The notes under the pieces were generated by a model. It was not told the origin of the DNA. It searched no databases and worked only from the letters and a program-made list of their open reading frames with translations. Position numbers and translations under genes: made by a program. From positions 1 to 64,000 of the forward strand of contig NZ_FOCI01000018.1 of NCBI RefSeq assembly GCF_900110065.1: 64,000 nt of DNA. Direction: 5' to 3'. The DNA is from Loktanella fryxellensis (GTDB lineage: Bacteria; Pseudomonadota; Alphaproteobacteria; Rhodobacterales; Rhodobacteraceae). The stretch's first letter is position 1; each line of letters starts with the position of its first letter. Positions 37,412 to 46,581 of the stretch are shown one piece after another.

Positions 37412-38953
37412 ATGATGCGGGACACGGAAACGGCGGGGCACAGGCGCATCTTCGTGGCCGCCATGGCGACCGAGACGAACACCTTTTCGCCCATCGTGAT
37501 CGACCGGCGGGCGTTCCTCGACTCCTTCTATGCCCCCCCTGGCACGCATCCCGACACGGCGACGCTGTGCACCGCCCCCATCCCCGTGGGGCGCGGCGTC
37601 TGTGCGGCCCTCGGCTGGACCCTGATCGAAGGCACCGCCGCATGGGCCGATCCGGCGGGTCTGGTGGCGCAGGCGGCCCACGAGGGGCTGCGCGACGAGA
37701 TCCTGGCGCAGTTGCAGGCGGCGCTGCCCGTCGATGCGGTGGTGCTGGGGCTGCATGGCGCGATGGTGGCACAAGGCTGCATCGACCCCGAAGGCGATCT
37801 GCTGGCGCGCATCCGCACCATGGTGGGCCCCGACGTGCTGGTCTGCGCCAGCCTCGATCCGCACAGCCACCTGACGGCACAGCGGGTGCAGGCCGCGGAT
37901 TTTTTCGTCGCGTTCAAGGAGTTTCCGCACACGGATTTCGTCGATTGCGCCCGCAACCTGTGGGCCATCGTGGTCGATACGCTGCAAGGCCGCGTGCGTC
38001 CGGTGATGTCCACTTATGATTGCCGGATGATCGACGTGTTCCCGACCTCGCGCGAGCCGATGCGGGGTTTCGTCGATCGGATGATCGCGATCGAGGCGGA
38101 TGATCCGCGCGTGCTGTCGCTGTCGGCGATCCACGGCTTCATGGCCGGCGACGTGCCGGAGATGGGGACCCACATGATCGCCGTGACCGATGGCGATGCA
38201 GCCTGTGGCGCGGCGCTGGCGCAGCGCTTGGGGCAGGAGCTGTTCGCCAACCGCGGCCGCCACATGATGCCGAGCCTCGACGAGGATGCGGCGCTGGATC
38301 TGGCCGTGGCGGTGACCGCCCCCGGTGGCGTCACGGGCCCGGTGGTGATCGCCGACATGTGGGACAATCCCGGCGGCGGCACCGCCGGGGATGCCACGGT
38401 GCTGCTGAAGGCCGCGATGGCGCGCGGGCTGCGCGGCGTGGCCTTCGGCACGATCTGGGACCCCATCGCCGTGACCCTGTGCGAGGCGGCGGGCACGGGC
38501 GGCGTGATCCCGCTGCGTTTCGGTGCGAAATCGGCACCCCAGACCGGCGATCCGGTGGATGCGCTGGTCCGCGTCGAGGCACTGGTGGCGAATGCCGCGA
38601 TGGTGTTCGGCGAAAGCGTGGTGCCTTTTGGGCCCGCCGCGCGGATCGCCCTGCTGGACGCGCAGGGGGCCGAGACGGGGATCGAGGTGATCCTGAACAC
38701 CGTCCGCGCGCAAAGCTACGATCCCTCGCTCTTTACCGTCATGGGGATCGACCCGCTGGCCTGCCGCCTGCTGGTGATCAAGTCCACCAACCATTTCCAT
38801 GCGGCATTCCACCCGATCGCCGCCGACATCATCTATTGTGCGGCAGGCAAACCCTATCCCAACGATCCGGCAACGACGCCTTACGTCCACGTGCGCGCCG
38901 ACATCTGGCCGCGCGTGGCCGACCCCTTCGGCGCCGTGGAGGCCGCGCAATGA
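37412..38953 (+). CDS. M81-family (MlrC-like) protein, copy B
   Basis: A 513-residue M81 member. IFVAAMATETNTFSPIVID carries the family ETNTFSP motif (again preceded by Thr), VLGLHGAMVAQGCIDPEGD, SLDPHSHLT, FPHTDFVDC and MWDNPGGGTAGD follow. It is only distantly similar to copy A, so it is not a recent duplication. Metal-dependent hydrolysis of an amide in the imported glycoconjugate is a reasonable guess. Its stop overlaps the following PLP-enzyme ATG (ATGA). Confidence 0.85.
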   Translation: MMRDTETAGHRRIFVAAMATETNTFSPIVIDRRAFLDSFYAPPGTHPDTATLCTAPIPVGRGVCAALGWTLIEGTAAWADPAGLVAQAAHEGLRDEILAQLQAALPVDAVVLGLHGAMVAQGCIDPEGDLLARIRTMVGPDVLVCASLDPHSHLTAQRVQAADFFVAFKEFPHTDFVDCARNLWAIVVDTLQGRVRPVMSTYDCRMIDVFPTSREPMRGFVDRMIAIEADDPRVLSLSAIHGFMAGDVPEMGTHMIAVTDGDAACGAALAQRLGQELFANRGRHMMPSLDEDAALDLAVAVTAPGGVTGPVVIADMWDNPGGGTAGDATVLLKAAMARGLRGVAFGTIWDPIAVTLCEAAGTGGVIPLRFGAKSAPQTGDPVDALVRVEALVANAAMVFGESVVPFGPAARIALLDAQGAETGIEVILNTVRAQSYDPSLFTVMGIDPLACRLLVIKSTNHFHAAFHPIAADIIYCAAGKPYPNDPATTPYVHVRADIWPRVADPFGAVEAAQ

Positions 38954-40053
38954 GTGTCCCCCCCCATTTCCCGTGGCCCGCCCCCGGCACGTCCCTGTCC
39001 GACATCATCACCCCCATGGCGGTGATCGACGAGGACCGGCTGAGTGCCAACATCGCGCGCACGCAAAGTTACATGAACGCCCACGGTCTGGCGTTCCGCC
39101 CTCATATCAAGTCCCACAAGATCCCCGACATCGCACATCAGCAGACAGCTGCGGGGGCGGTCGGCCTCAACTGTCAGAAGATCAGCGAGGCGGAGGTGTT
39201 CGCCGATGCCGGATTCACCGACATCCTGATCACCTACAACATCCTCGGCCCTGTGCGTCTGGCACGGCTGGCGGTGCTGCACGCACGGGTCGCCACCTTG
39301 CGCGTGGTGGCGGACAGTGCCGTGACGGTGGCGGGTCTGGCCGCGACCTTTACCGACCCCGTACGCCCGCTGGGGGTGCTGGTGGAGTGCGACACGGGTG
39401 CTGCGCGCTGCGGCGTGCAGACGCCTGCGGCTGCAGTGGCGCTGGCGCAAAGCATCGCGGCCCATCCCGGCCTGCGCTGCGACGGGCTGCTGACCTATCC
39501 CCCCGTGGGCGGGGCCGTGGCGGTCGAGGCGTTCCTGCAGGACGCCATGGCGCGGATGGCGGATCTGGGGCTGCCCTGTCCGGTGCGGTCGAACGGCGGC
39601 AGTCCGGACCTCTTTTCCGCACACCTCGTCCCCAGTGCGACCGAGCATCGCGCTGGCACCTACGTCTACAACGACCGCGCGATGCTGCGGGCGGGCGCCT
39701 GCGGCCCTGACGATCTGGCGATGCAGGTGCTGACCACGGTCGTCTCGCGCCCCACGGCAGACCGCATGGTGCTGGATGCGGGGTCCAAGGCGCTGACATC
39801 GGACCTCTTGGGGTTCGCCGACCACGGCCTGATCCCGGCCCTGCCGGGGGCCCGGATCGTCACCCTGTCAGAGGAGCATGGCGTGGTCGATCTGACCGGC
39901 TGCACCGGCCCCCTGCCGCAGGTCGGTGACCAGATCGCGGTGGTGCCGAACCACACCTGCGTCGTGTCGAACCTGTGCGACCGGATGGTGTTCCATCGCG
40001 GGGGCCGCGTCACCCGCGTGCTGGCTGTGGCGGCGCGCGGGACCGTCTGGTAA
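38950..40053 (+). CDS. D-threonine aldolase/D-serine dehydratase-like PLP enzyme
   Basis: A 367-residue fold type III PLP enzyme. ITPMAVIDEDRLSANIARTQSYMNAH leads to FRPHIKSHKIPDIA with the PLP-binding lysine. GVLVECDTGAARCGVQ, RAGTYVYNDRAML and, near the C-terminus, PNHTCVVSNL supply the HxC metal-site motif of the D-threonine aldolase/DSD1 family. These enzymes cleave or dehydrate D-beta-hydroxy amino acids, and dehydration would form enamines for RidA. It is coupled to M81 copy B by an ATGA overlap. Aldolase versus dehydratase cannot be decided here. Confidence 0.85.
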   Translation: MSVPPHFPWPAPGTSLSDIITPMAVIDEDRLSANIARTQSYMNAHGLAFRPHIKSHKIPDIAHQQTAAGAVGLNCQKISEAEVFADAGFTDILITYNILGPVRLARLAVLHARVATLRVVADSAVTVAGLAATFTDPVRPLGVLVECDTGAARCGVQTPAAAVALAQSIAAHPGLRCDGLLTYPPVGGAVAVEAFLQDAMARMADLGLPCPVRSNGGSPDLFSAHLVPSATEHRAGTYVYNDRAMLRAGACGPDDLAMQVLTTVVSRPTADRMVLDAGSKALTSDLLGFADHGLIPALPGARIVTLSEEHGVVDLTGCTGPLPQVGDQIAVVPNHTCVVSNLCDRMVFHRGGRVTRVLAVAARGTVW

Positions 40054-40062
40054 CGCTGATTC

Positions 40063-41202
40063 ATGGCCCCCGTCACAGCCCTTCACGCGCCGCGCATCTT
40101 CGATGGTCACCGCTGGCACGATGGCGCGGCGCTGTTGGTGCAAGACGGTCGCGTGGCGGGCATCGTGCCGTGGGCGGCGGCACCTGCGGGTCAGGTGCTG
40201 GACCTGCCGCTGGTGCCCGGTCTGGTCGATCTGCAGGTGAACGGCGGCGGCGGGGTGCTGTTCAACGACGCCACGGATGTGGACGGGATCAAATCCATCT
40301 GTGCCGCCCATGCCCGGTTCGGGACCACCGCCACGCTGGTCACGCTGATCACCGACACCCCAGACGTGACGGCCCGCGCCATCGCGGCAGGCCGGCATGT
40401 GCAAGAGGGGGGGGCCGGCGACGTGCCCGGCTTTCTCGGCCTGCACCTCGAGGGGCCGCATCTGGCGGTGGCACGCAAGGGCACCCACGACCCGGCGCTG
40501 ATCCGGGCGATGGAGGACGCGGACCTCGCGGCCCTGACCACCACCGGCCTCGCCCATCTGGTGTGCACGGTGGCGCCGGAATCGGTGACGCCGGACCAGA
40601 TCGCAGCCTTGGCCCAGGCCGGTGTCACCGTCAGTCTGGGGCATACGGATGCGGACCATGCCACAGCACTCGCCTGCGTGGAGGCTGGTGCCCGGATGGT
40701 GACGCATCTCTTCAATGCGATGTCGCCGCTCGGTCACCGCGCGCCCGGTCTGGTGGGGGCGGCGCTGGACGACGGGCGACTGTGGGCCGGGATCATCGCC
40801 GACGGGTTCCACGTCGATGCGGCGAGCCTGCGCATCGCCTTGCGGGCCAAGGCGGGGCCTGCGGGCCTCTTCGCCGTGTCGGACGCCATGTCCACCGTGG
40901 GCACTGGCCTGCATGAGCTTCACCTGAACGGGCGGCGCATCCTGCGGCAGGGGGGGCGCCTGACGCTGGCCTGTGGCACGCTGGCGGGCGCGGACATCGC
41001 GCTGATCGACGCGGTGCGCTGGCTGCATGTGACGCTGGGCCTCGATCTGGGCGACGCATTGGCGCTGGCGACCACGGCCCCCGCCGCCGCCATGGGCCTG
41101 TCCGACCGGGGCCACCTGAACCCCGGCGCACGGGCGGACTTCTTTGCGCTCGGGCCGGGGATCACCGCGGATGCGGTCTGGATCGGCGGTGTGCGGCAAT
41201 GA
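40063..41202 (+). CDS. nagA: N-acetylglucosamine-6-phosphate deacetylase
   Basis: A 379-residue amidohydrolase. LPLVPGLVDLQVNGGGGVLFND, FLGLHLEGPHL (metal-site Glu and His), LGHTDAD, THLFNAMSPLGHR and GLFAVSDAMSTVG (catalytic Asp) are the NagA motifs. It removes the acetyl group from GlcNAc 6-phosphate, producing glucosamine 6-phosphate for NagB. It starts nine bases after the PLP enzyme and overlaps the ROK kinase by four bases. Confidence 0.95.
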   Translation: MAPVTALHAPRIFDGHRWHDGAALLVQDGRVAGIVPWAAAPAGQVLDLPLVPGLVDLQVNGGGGVLFNDATDVDGIKSICAAHARFGTTATLVTLITDTPDVTARAIAAGRHVQEGGAGDVPGFLGLHLEGPHLAVARKGTHDPALIRAMEDADLAALTTTGLAHLVCTVAPESVTPDQIAALAQAGVTVSLGHTDADHATALACVEAGARMVTHLFNAMSPLGHRAPGLVGAALDDGRLWAGIIADGFHVDAASLRIALRAKAGPAGLFAVSDAMSTVGTGLHELHLNGRRILRQGGRLTLACGTLAGADIALIDAVRWLHVTLGLDLGDALALATTAPAAAMGLSDRGHLNPGARADFFALGPGITADAVWIGGVRQ

Positions 41203-42116
41203 TCCTGTGTTTTGATATCGGCGGCACCGCGATCAAGGTGGCGGAGGCGACCGGCCCCGACGCCATCGTGGTGAGGGGCCGCGTGCCCACGCCGGCCCAT
41301 GATTTCGACGCCTTCGTGGCCGTGCTGCGGGGTGCCATCGCGGGCGCCAGCACGCGCCCTGCCGTGCTGGCGTTCTCCATCGCGGGGGCCGTCGACGGGA
41401 TCACGGGCCGCGCGCTGATCGCCAACATTCCCTGCCTGTCGGGCCGTCTGCTGCGCGCGGAGCTGGAAGCGGCCCTGCATCTGCCCGTGGTGCTGGCCAA
41501 CGACGCCGACTGCTTTGCGCTGGCCGAGGCCGCGATCGGCGCGGGGCGCGGGCACGACGTGGTGCTGGGCCTGATTCTCGGCACCGGGGTCGGTGGCGGG
41601 GTGGTGGTGCGCGGGCAGCTCATCAACGGCGCGGGTTTCGCGGGAGAGATCGGGCATGGCCCCGTGGCGCAGCGCATCCTCGACGATCCACCCGTGACGC
41701 TGCCCGCGTTTGCCTGCGGCTGCGGGCAGACCGGATGCCTCGATGCGGTGTGTTCCGCCCGCGGGATGGAGCGGTTGCACATGCATCTGCACGGCGACGC
41801 CCGCGACAGCCGCGCCATCGTGGGCGGCTGGCTGGCGCATGATCCCGCGGCCGCCCGGACCATCGCCGTCTGGCTGGCGCTGCTGGCCGGACCGCTCGCC
41901 ATGGTGCAGAACGTGCTGGGCGCGGGGGTGATCGCGGTGGGCGGCGGGCTGTCCAATGCGACCCCGCTGGTGAGCGCGCTCGACGTCGCCGTGCGTGCCC
42001 GCATCCTGCAGCGATTCGATGCCCCCCTCGTGGTGCCGGCCCGGTGCGCGGTGGAACCGGGGCTGATCGGTGCGGCGATCCTGGGTCTGGCACGGCTGCC
42101 GGTGCACGCCGGGTAG
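41199..42116 (+). CDS. ROK-family kinase, probable GlcNAc kinase
   Basis: A 305-residue sugar kinase. MILCFDIGGTAIKVAEA is the ATP phosphate loop, VVLANDADCFALAEA carries the catalytic Asp, GEIGHGP and CGCGQTGCLDAVCSARG the ROK zinc site (Cys173, 175, 180), and GAGVIAVGGGLS the adenosine region. Coupled to nagA, it would phosphorylate GlcNAc released by the hexosaminidase to GlcNAc 6-phosphate. ManNAc or glucose kinase activity is not excluded. It is the last gene of this operon; an intergenic region with two operator copies follows. Confidence 0.85.
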   Translation: MILCFDIGGTAIKVAEATGPDAIVVRGRVPTPAHDFDAFVAVLRGAIAGASTRPAVLAFSIAGAVDGITGRALIANIPCLSGRLLRAELEAALHLPVVLANDADCFALAEAAIGAGRGHDVVLGLILGTGVGGGVVVRGQLINGAGFAGEIGHGPVAQRILDDPPVTLPAFACGCGQTGCLDAVCSARGMERLHMHLHGDARDSRAIVGGWLAHDPAAARTIAVWLALLAGPLAMVQNVLGAGVIAVGGGLSNATPLVSALDVAVRARILQRFDAPLVVPARCAVEPGLIGAAILGLARLPVHAG

Positions 42117-42177
42117 GCCCCGCCCGGAACGCCTTGAAAACATCCGGGCCGGACCCGCTGATTTATCGGTCAAACCT

Positions 42178-42190
42178 GAAAATGAATTAC
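42178..42190 (+). promoter_or_regulatory. Putative RpiR operator 3
   Basis: GAAAATGAATTAC, differing from the 42261 copy at one position (A for T at position 12). It lies in the A+T-rich gap before the transporter operon, 83 bases upstream of operator 4. Confidence 0.55.
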
Positions 42191-42260
42191 ATGATTGTTG
42201 TGTTTATGTGAATTTATAACGAAATTCCTTGACGTAACGCCCCACCCTCGCCCACCATCA

Positions 42261-42273
42261 GAAAATGAATTTC
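42261..42273 (+). promoter_or_regulatory. Putative RpiR operator 4
   Basis: GAAAATGAATTTC, identical to the copy at 36789-36801 in reverse orientation. It is 17 bases before the ATG of the oxidoreductase, downstream of a TTGACG (-35-like, 42229-42234), so bound repressor would block transcription. Confidence 0.65.
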
Positions 42274-42290
42274 GTATCCGGGGGCTGGGC

Positions 42291-43454
42291 ATGAAGGTCG
42301 CGATCATTGGTCTGGGGTATCGTCTGGGCTATCTGGGCCATGTCTTCGACCAGATGGACCCGGATTTCCGGATCACCGGCTATTACGATCCCGCCCCTGC
42401 GGGTCTGGCCACGCTGACCGAACACGGCATCGACCCCGGCACCGTCTGGGACAGCCCCGAGGCGCTGGTAAAGGCGGGTGGCTACGACCTGCTGATGATC
42501 GGATCGCCCAATCACCTGCACCTCGACCACATCCGTCTGGGGCTCGAGGCTGGCAACAAGATCTTCTCGGAAAAGCCCATCGTCTCCTCCATCGCGCAGA
42601 CCTATCAGCTTGCGAAACTCATCGCGGAACATGGCCCAGACCGGCTGCTGGTCGGCCTCGTGCTGCGCTATGCGCCGCTTTACCGCGACCTGATCGCGGC
42701 GCGTGACGACGGCCTTCTGGGCAAGATCGTCAGCGTCGAGGCGGCAGAACACATCTATCCCTACCACGGCGCGTTCTTCATGCGCGACTGGCGCAGATAT
42801 GAAAAATGGTCCGGCAGCTTCATGCTGGAAAAGTGCTGCCACGACCTCGACCTGTATAACGGTCTGATCGGCGCGCGGCCCGAACGGGTGGCGAGCTTTG
42901 GTGGGCGCAAGACCTTCGTCCCCGAAAACGACCCGCGCCACGACGGCGTGAACGACCTGAGCCTGTTCCACCGCAAGCCCACGGGCTGGAACGGATCCGA
43001 CCGCGTGTTCGACGGCGACGGCGACATCATCGACTATCAGGTGGCGATCGTCGAATACGCGAACGGCGTCGGCCTGAACTTTCACACCAACCTGAACGCG
43101 CCCGACCAGTTCCGCCGCTTTGCCGTGTTCGGCACACGCGGGCAGGCCGAGGGCGATTTCATCCGCGCCCAGTTCAAGGTGACGGATGTGCTGAGCGAGG
43201 CTGTGAGCATCGACAAGACCTATCAGGCCACCGCCCTGTCGCAGCACTACGGCGCGGACGAGACGATGGCCGCCGAGGTGGTGGCCCATGTGATGCACGC
43301 AGGCCCATTGCCCGTGTCGCCGCTGGATGCGCTGGAGGCGGGGATTTTGGCGCTGTCGATGGACGATGCGCGCCGCAGCCGTCAGGTGGTCGATCTGCGG
43401 CCCATCTGGGACCGCTACGACGCGGCGCTGACGAAACGCGGTGCCGTCGCATGA
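42291..43454 (+). CDS. Gfo/Idh/MocA-family oxidoreductase
   Basis: A 387-residue oxidoreductase. MKVAIIGLGYRLGYLGHVF is the NAD(P) fold, SPNHLHLDHIRLGLEAGNKIFSEKPI contains the catalytic EKP lysine, and SFMLEKCCHDLDLYNGLIGA supplies the Cys/His/Asp pocket of the second domain. It probably oxidises or epimerises a sugar in the cluster. It starts at 42291; the frame is open upstream through the operator, which argues against an earlier start. The transporter permease gene overlaps its stop by four bases. Confidence 0.85.
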   Translation: MKVAIIGLGYRLGYLGHVFDQMDPDFRITGYYDPAPAGLATLTEHGIDPGTVWDSPEALVKAGGYDLLMIGSPNHLHLDHIRLGLEAGNKIFSEKPIVSSIAQTYQLAKLIAEHGPDRLLVGLVLRYAPLYRDLIAARDDGLLGKIVSVEAAEHIYPYHGAFFMRDWRRYEKWSGSFMLEKCCHDLDLYNGLIGARPERVASFGGRKTFVPENDPRHDGVNDLSLFHRKPTGWNGSDRVFDGDGDIIDYQVAIVEYANGVGLNFHTNLNAPDQFRRFAVFGTRGQAEGDFIRAQFKVTDVLSEAVSIDKTYQATALSQHYGADETMAAEVVAHVMHAGPLPVSPLDALEAGILALSMDDARRSRQVVDLRPIWDRYDAALTKRGAVA

Positions 43455-44338
43455 CCCAGTCGCGCGCCGCATGGGTTTTTGCCTGGGCGCTGCTGGCCCC
43501 GGCGATCCTCTATGTCATGGTGATCGTGGCCTGGCCGCTCGTGGAAACCTTCCGGCTGTCGGTCACCAATGCGTCGCTGCGGCCGACCGCCGATTACGTC
43601 GGCTGGGACAACTACGCCAAGATCTTCGACCGCGACTTCCTCGAGATCATCCTGCGCACCTTCACATGGACCTTCTGTTCGGTCGCGCTGAAGATGGTGA
43701 TCGGGACCTGCGGGGCGGTGCTGCTGAACTGCGCCGTGCCCGGTCGCAACCTGTTCCGCATCCTGACCATGCCGCCGTGGATCGTGCCGATGGCGATCGG
43801 CATCTTCATGTGGGGCTGGATGTACAACGGACAGTTCGGCATGATCTCGGGCCTGCTGCAGCGCTTCGGACTGGTCGACGGGCCGGTGGCGTTCCTCGCC
43901 TACGGCAACAGCGCCTATTGGGCGACGATCATCACCGACGTGTGGATCGGCGTGCCGATGGTGACGATCTATTTCCTTGCCGCCATCCAGGCGATCCCGC
44001 GCGATCTGTACGAGGCCGCATGGACCGACGGCGCCAGCCGCTGGTACCGGTTCCGCCGCATCACCCTGCCGCTGATGGCGCCCGCGATCATCACCATGTC
44101 GATGCTGTCGCTGATCGCCACCTTCAACAGCTTCGACATCATCTGGATCCTGACGCAGGGCGGGCCGTCCGGGTCCACCACCACGATGATCATCGACACT
44201 TACCAGACCGCCATCGGGTCCAAGAAATACGGCGAAGGCGCCGCCCGCGCCGTGGTCATCTGCATCTTCCTGTCGCTGTTCTGCATCGCCTATTTCCGCA
44301 TGACCCGCCGTCTGGGGACTGCGGCGGACAAGGCATAG
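43451..44338 (+). CDS. Sugar ABC transporter permease (MalF/UgpA type)
   Basis: A 295-residue permease with six predicted helices (WVFAWALLAPAILYVMVIV at the N-terminus). The cytoplasmic EAA loop reads YEAAWTDGASRWYRFRRITLP and contacts the ATPase. It imports a carbohydrate with the adjacent MalG-type permease, binding protein and ATPase. It is coupled to the oxidoreductase gene upstream; the next permease starts eight bases after its stop. Confidence 0.9.
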   Translation: MTQSRAAWVFAWALLAPAILYVMVIVAWPLVETFRLSVTNASLRPTADYVGWDNYAKIFDRDFLEIILRTFTWTFCSVALKMVIGTCGAVLLNCAVPGRNLFRILTMPPWIVPMAIGIFMWGWMYNGQFGMISGLLQRFGLVDGPVAFLAYGNSAYWATIITDVWIGVPMVTIYFLAAIQAIPRDLYEAAWTDGASRWYRFRRITLPLMAPAIITMSMLSLIATFNSFDIIWILTQGGPSGSTTTMIIDTYQTAIGSKKYGEGAARAVVICIFLSLFCIAYFRMTRRLGTAADKA

Positions 44339-44346
44339 GAGGCCCC

Positions 44347-45285
44347 ATGTCGGACCCCGCGATCACAGGCACATACGTGCCCGCCAAACCGGCCAAGACC
44401 AAGACACAGGTCGCCCCGCGCGCCCGCCGCGCCAGCACCCGCGCCATGATCGACCGCTACAGCGTGACCGAATACGTCATGATCTACGCGGGGATAGCAC
44501 TCTTCCTGTTCTTCATGCTGGCGCCCTTCGTTGAGGGTTTCCTCGTCAGCCTGAAGCCGCTGTCGCAGCTCTTCTCCACGCCCTACAGCTTCTGGCCAGA
44601 GGGCGGGTCGTTCGAGGCCTATCGCACCATGTGGGTGCGCATCCCCTATTTCGGGCTCTACATCTTCAACTCGCTGCTGATCGCCACCGTGTCCACGGTG
44701 ATCGTGCTGATCCTCGTGGTGCCTGCCGCCTATGCCTTTGCCCGATTCAGGTTCCGCGGCATGGCGCTGGTGCTGGGGGCGTTCCTGGCGGTGTCGATGT
44801 TTTCCGGGGCGGTGCTGCTCATTCCGCTGTTCCGGCTGATGCGCACGTTGGGTCTGCTCAACACCTACTGGGCGATGATCATCCCCGGTGCGGCGTTCCT
44901 GATCCCGTCGGCGATCTGGCTCTTGCGCACCTACATGATGCGCATCCCGCCGGAGCTGAACGAGGCCGCCTACATGGACGGGGCGTCGCAGTTCTACACC
45001 TTCCGCCGGGTGATCCTGCCCATCGCGCGGCCGGGCATCGTCGTGGTCGCGATCATGACCTTCATCGGGGCCTATGCGCAGCAGTTCATCTTTGCGCTGA
45101 CCTTCAATTCCAAGACCGAATACATGCCGCTGCCGGTGGGGCTCTTCGCCTTCTTCGGCAAGCAGGAAGTCATCTGGAACGAGCTGATGGCCGCCAGCTT
45201 CGTGGGGATCGCCCCCGCGCTGGTCATCATCTTTGTCCTGCAACGCCATCTCGTCGGCGGTCTGACCGCCGGTGCGGTGAAATAA
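44347..45285 (+). CDS. Sugar ABC transporter permease (MalG/UgpE type)
   Basis: A 312-residue permease. A cytoplasmic basic N-terminus of ~45 residues precedes six helices (MIYAGIALFLFFMLAPFVEGF as the first). The EAA loop is NEAAYMDGASQFYTFRRVILP. Its ATG is four bases after AGGAGG, which overlaps the stop of the first permease. It pairs with the first permease to form the channel. The start was set here because the frame upstream is only a shadow of the first permease gene. Confidence 0.9.
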   Translation: MSDPAITGTYVPAKPAKTKTQVAPRARRASTRAMIDRYSVTEYVMIYAGIALFLFFMLAPFVEGFLVSLKPLSQLFSTPYSFWPEGGSFEAYRTMWVRIPYFGLYIFNSLLIATVSTVIVLILVVPAAYAFARFRFRGMALVLGAFLAVSMFSGAVLLIPLFRLMRTLGLLNTYWAMIIPGAAFLIPSAIWLLRTYMMRIPPELNEAAYMDGASQFYTFRRVILPIARPGIVVVAIMTFIGAYAQQFIFALTFNSKTEYMPLPVGLFAFFGKQEVIWNELMAASFVGIAPALVIIFVLQRHLVGGLTAGAVK

Positions 45286-45314
45286 AAACACACCATCAAC
45301 AAGGAGACGCGCCC

Positions 45315-46532
45315 ATGACCACCCTTGCGACGAAAAGCCTGATCGGCCTGATGCTGGCCGGCACGACGGCCCTGCCCGCCATGGCCCAGGACATCAGCTG
45401 GATCTATTGCGGTGACAAGATTGACCCGGTGCACGAACGCTACATCGGCGAGTGGGAGGCCGCAAACGAAGGCTGGACCGTGACGCCCGAGGTCGTGGGC
45501 TGGGCCCAGTGCCAGGACAAGGCCACCACGCTGGCCGCCGCCGGCAGCCCCGTGGGCATGGCCTATGTCGGCTCGCGCACGCTGAAGGAATTCGCGCTGA
45601 ACGAATTGATCGTGCCGGTGCCGATGACGGAAGAGGAGGCCGCCAGCTACTATCCCAACATCGTCGACACGGTGACCTTCGAAGGCACCCAGTGGGGCGT
45701 GCCGATCGCGTTCTCAACCAAGGCGTTCTACTGGAACAAGGACCTGTTCGAGGAAGCCGGCCTCGATCCCGAAGTGCCGCCCGCGACATGGGCCGAGACC
45801 ATCGATTTCGCGAAGCTGATCACCGAGAACACCGATGCGGCCGGTTACGGCCTGCCCGCCAAGACGTTCGACAACACGATGCACCAGTTCCTGCACTGGG
45901 TGTACACCAACAACGGCCAGATCATCGACGCGGACGGCACCATCACCATGGACAGCCCCCAGGTGCTGGAGGCGCTGCAGGCCTACAAGGACATCACGCC
46001 CTATTCCGTCGAAGGCGCCACCGCCTACGAGCAGAACGAGATCCGGGCGATCTTCCTCGACGGCGGCGTGGGCATGATCCAGACCTCGGTCGGTGCCGCC
46101 TTCCTGCTGGAAGAGACGGACATCAACTGGGGCGTGGCCGACCTGCCGCTGGGACCGCAGGCGCAGGGCCCCGGCACGCTCCTGATCACCGACAGCCTCG
46201 CGATCTTCGCGGGCACCGGGGTCGAGGAGAAGGCTGCGGAGTTCGCCAAATACATCACCTCCTCCGAAGTGCAGGAAGCCTACGAGGGCGCCGGTGCCGC
46301 CAGCCTGACGCCGCTGCGCCCCGGACCCGCCGTGGACATGATGCTGGAAGGCGCGCCCTACTGGCAGCCCTTCGTGGACGGGATCGCGTTCGGCGGACCC
46401 GAGCCGCTGTTCACCGACTACAAGGGCTTCCAGAACGCGATGATCGAGATGGTGCAGTCCGTCGTCACGGGTGCGGCCGAGCCGCAGGAGGCGCTGACGA
46501 CGGCGGCCGCCGAGATCGAGGACTACAAGTAA
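45315..46532 (+). CDS. Sugar ABC transporter substrate-binding protein
   Basis: A 405-residue family 1 extracellular solute-binding protein. The signal peptide is MTTLATKSLIGLMLAGTTALPAMAQ. SWIYCGDKIDPVHERYIGEWE, FSTKAFYWNKDLFEEAGLDPEVPPATWAE and LLITDSLAIFAGTGVEEKAAEFAKYI are typical. Aromatic residues (W, Y, F) in the cleft suggest sugar binding; the cluster makes GlcNAc or an oligosaccharide likely. AAGGAG lies eight bases before the ATG. Two hairpins follow the stop, probably limiting transcription into the ATPase gene. Confidence 0.9.
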   Translation: MTTLATKSLIGLMLAGTTALPAMAQDISWIYCGDKIDPVHERYIGEWEAANEGWTVTPEVVGWAQCQDKATTLAAAGSPVGMAYVGSRTLKEFALNELIVPVPMTEEEAASYYPNIVDTVTFEGTQWGVPIAFSTKAFYWNKDLFEEAGLDPEVPPATWAETIDFAKLITENTDAAGYGLPAKTFDNTMHQFLHWVYTNNGQIIDADGTITMDSPQVLEALQAYKDITPYSVEGATAYEQNEIRAIFLDGGVGMIQTSVGAAFLLEETDINWGVADLPLGPQAQGPGTLLITDSLAIFAGTGVEEKAAEFAKYITSSEVQEAYEGAGAASLTPLRPGPAVDMMLEGAPYWQPFVDGIAFGGPEPLFTDYKGFQNAMIEMVQSVVTGAAEPQEALTTAAAEIEDYK

Positions 46533-46544
46533 CCTTCCTCCCCG

Positions 46545-46575
46545 CCCGGACCCTTCGCATGCGCAGGGGTCCGGG
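46545..46575 (+). terminator. Hairpin 1 after the binding-protein gene
   Basis: CCCGGACCC (46545-46553) pairs perfectly with GGGTCCGGG (46567-46575). It starts 13 bases after the stop and lacks a T run of its own, so it is more likely an mRNA 3'-protecting hairpin, common after binding-protein genes, than a terminator. Confidence 0.55.
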
Positions 46576-46581
46576 TGACCT

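Noticed and set aside
42195-42290. Earlier start for the Gfo/Idh/MocA gene
   Set aside because: The extension would translate through the operator and lacks a ribosome-binding site; the NAD fold begins at MKVAIIGLG.
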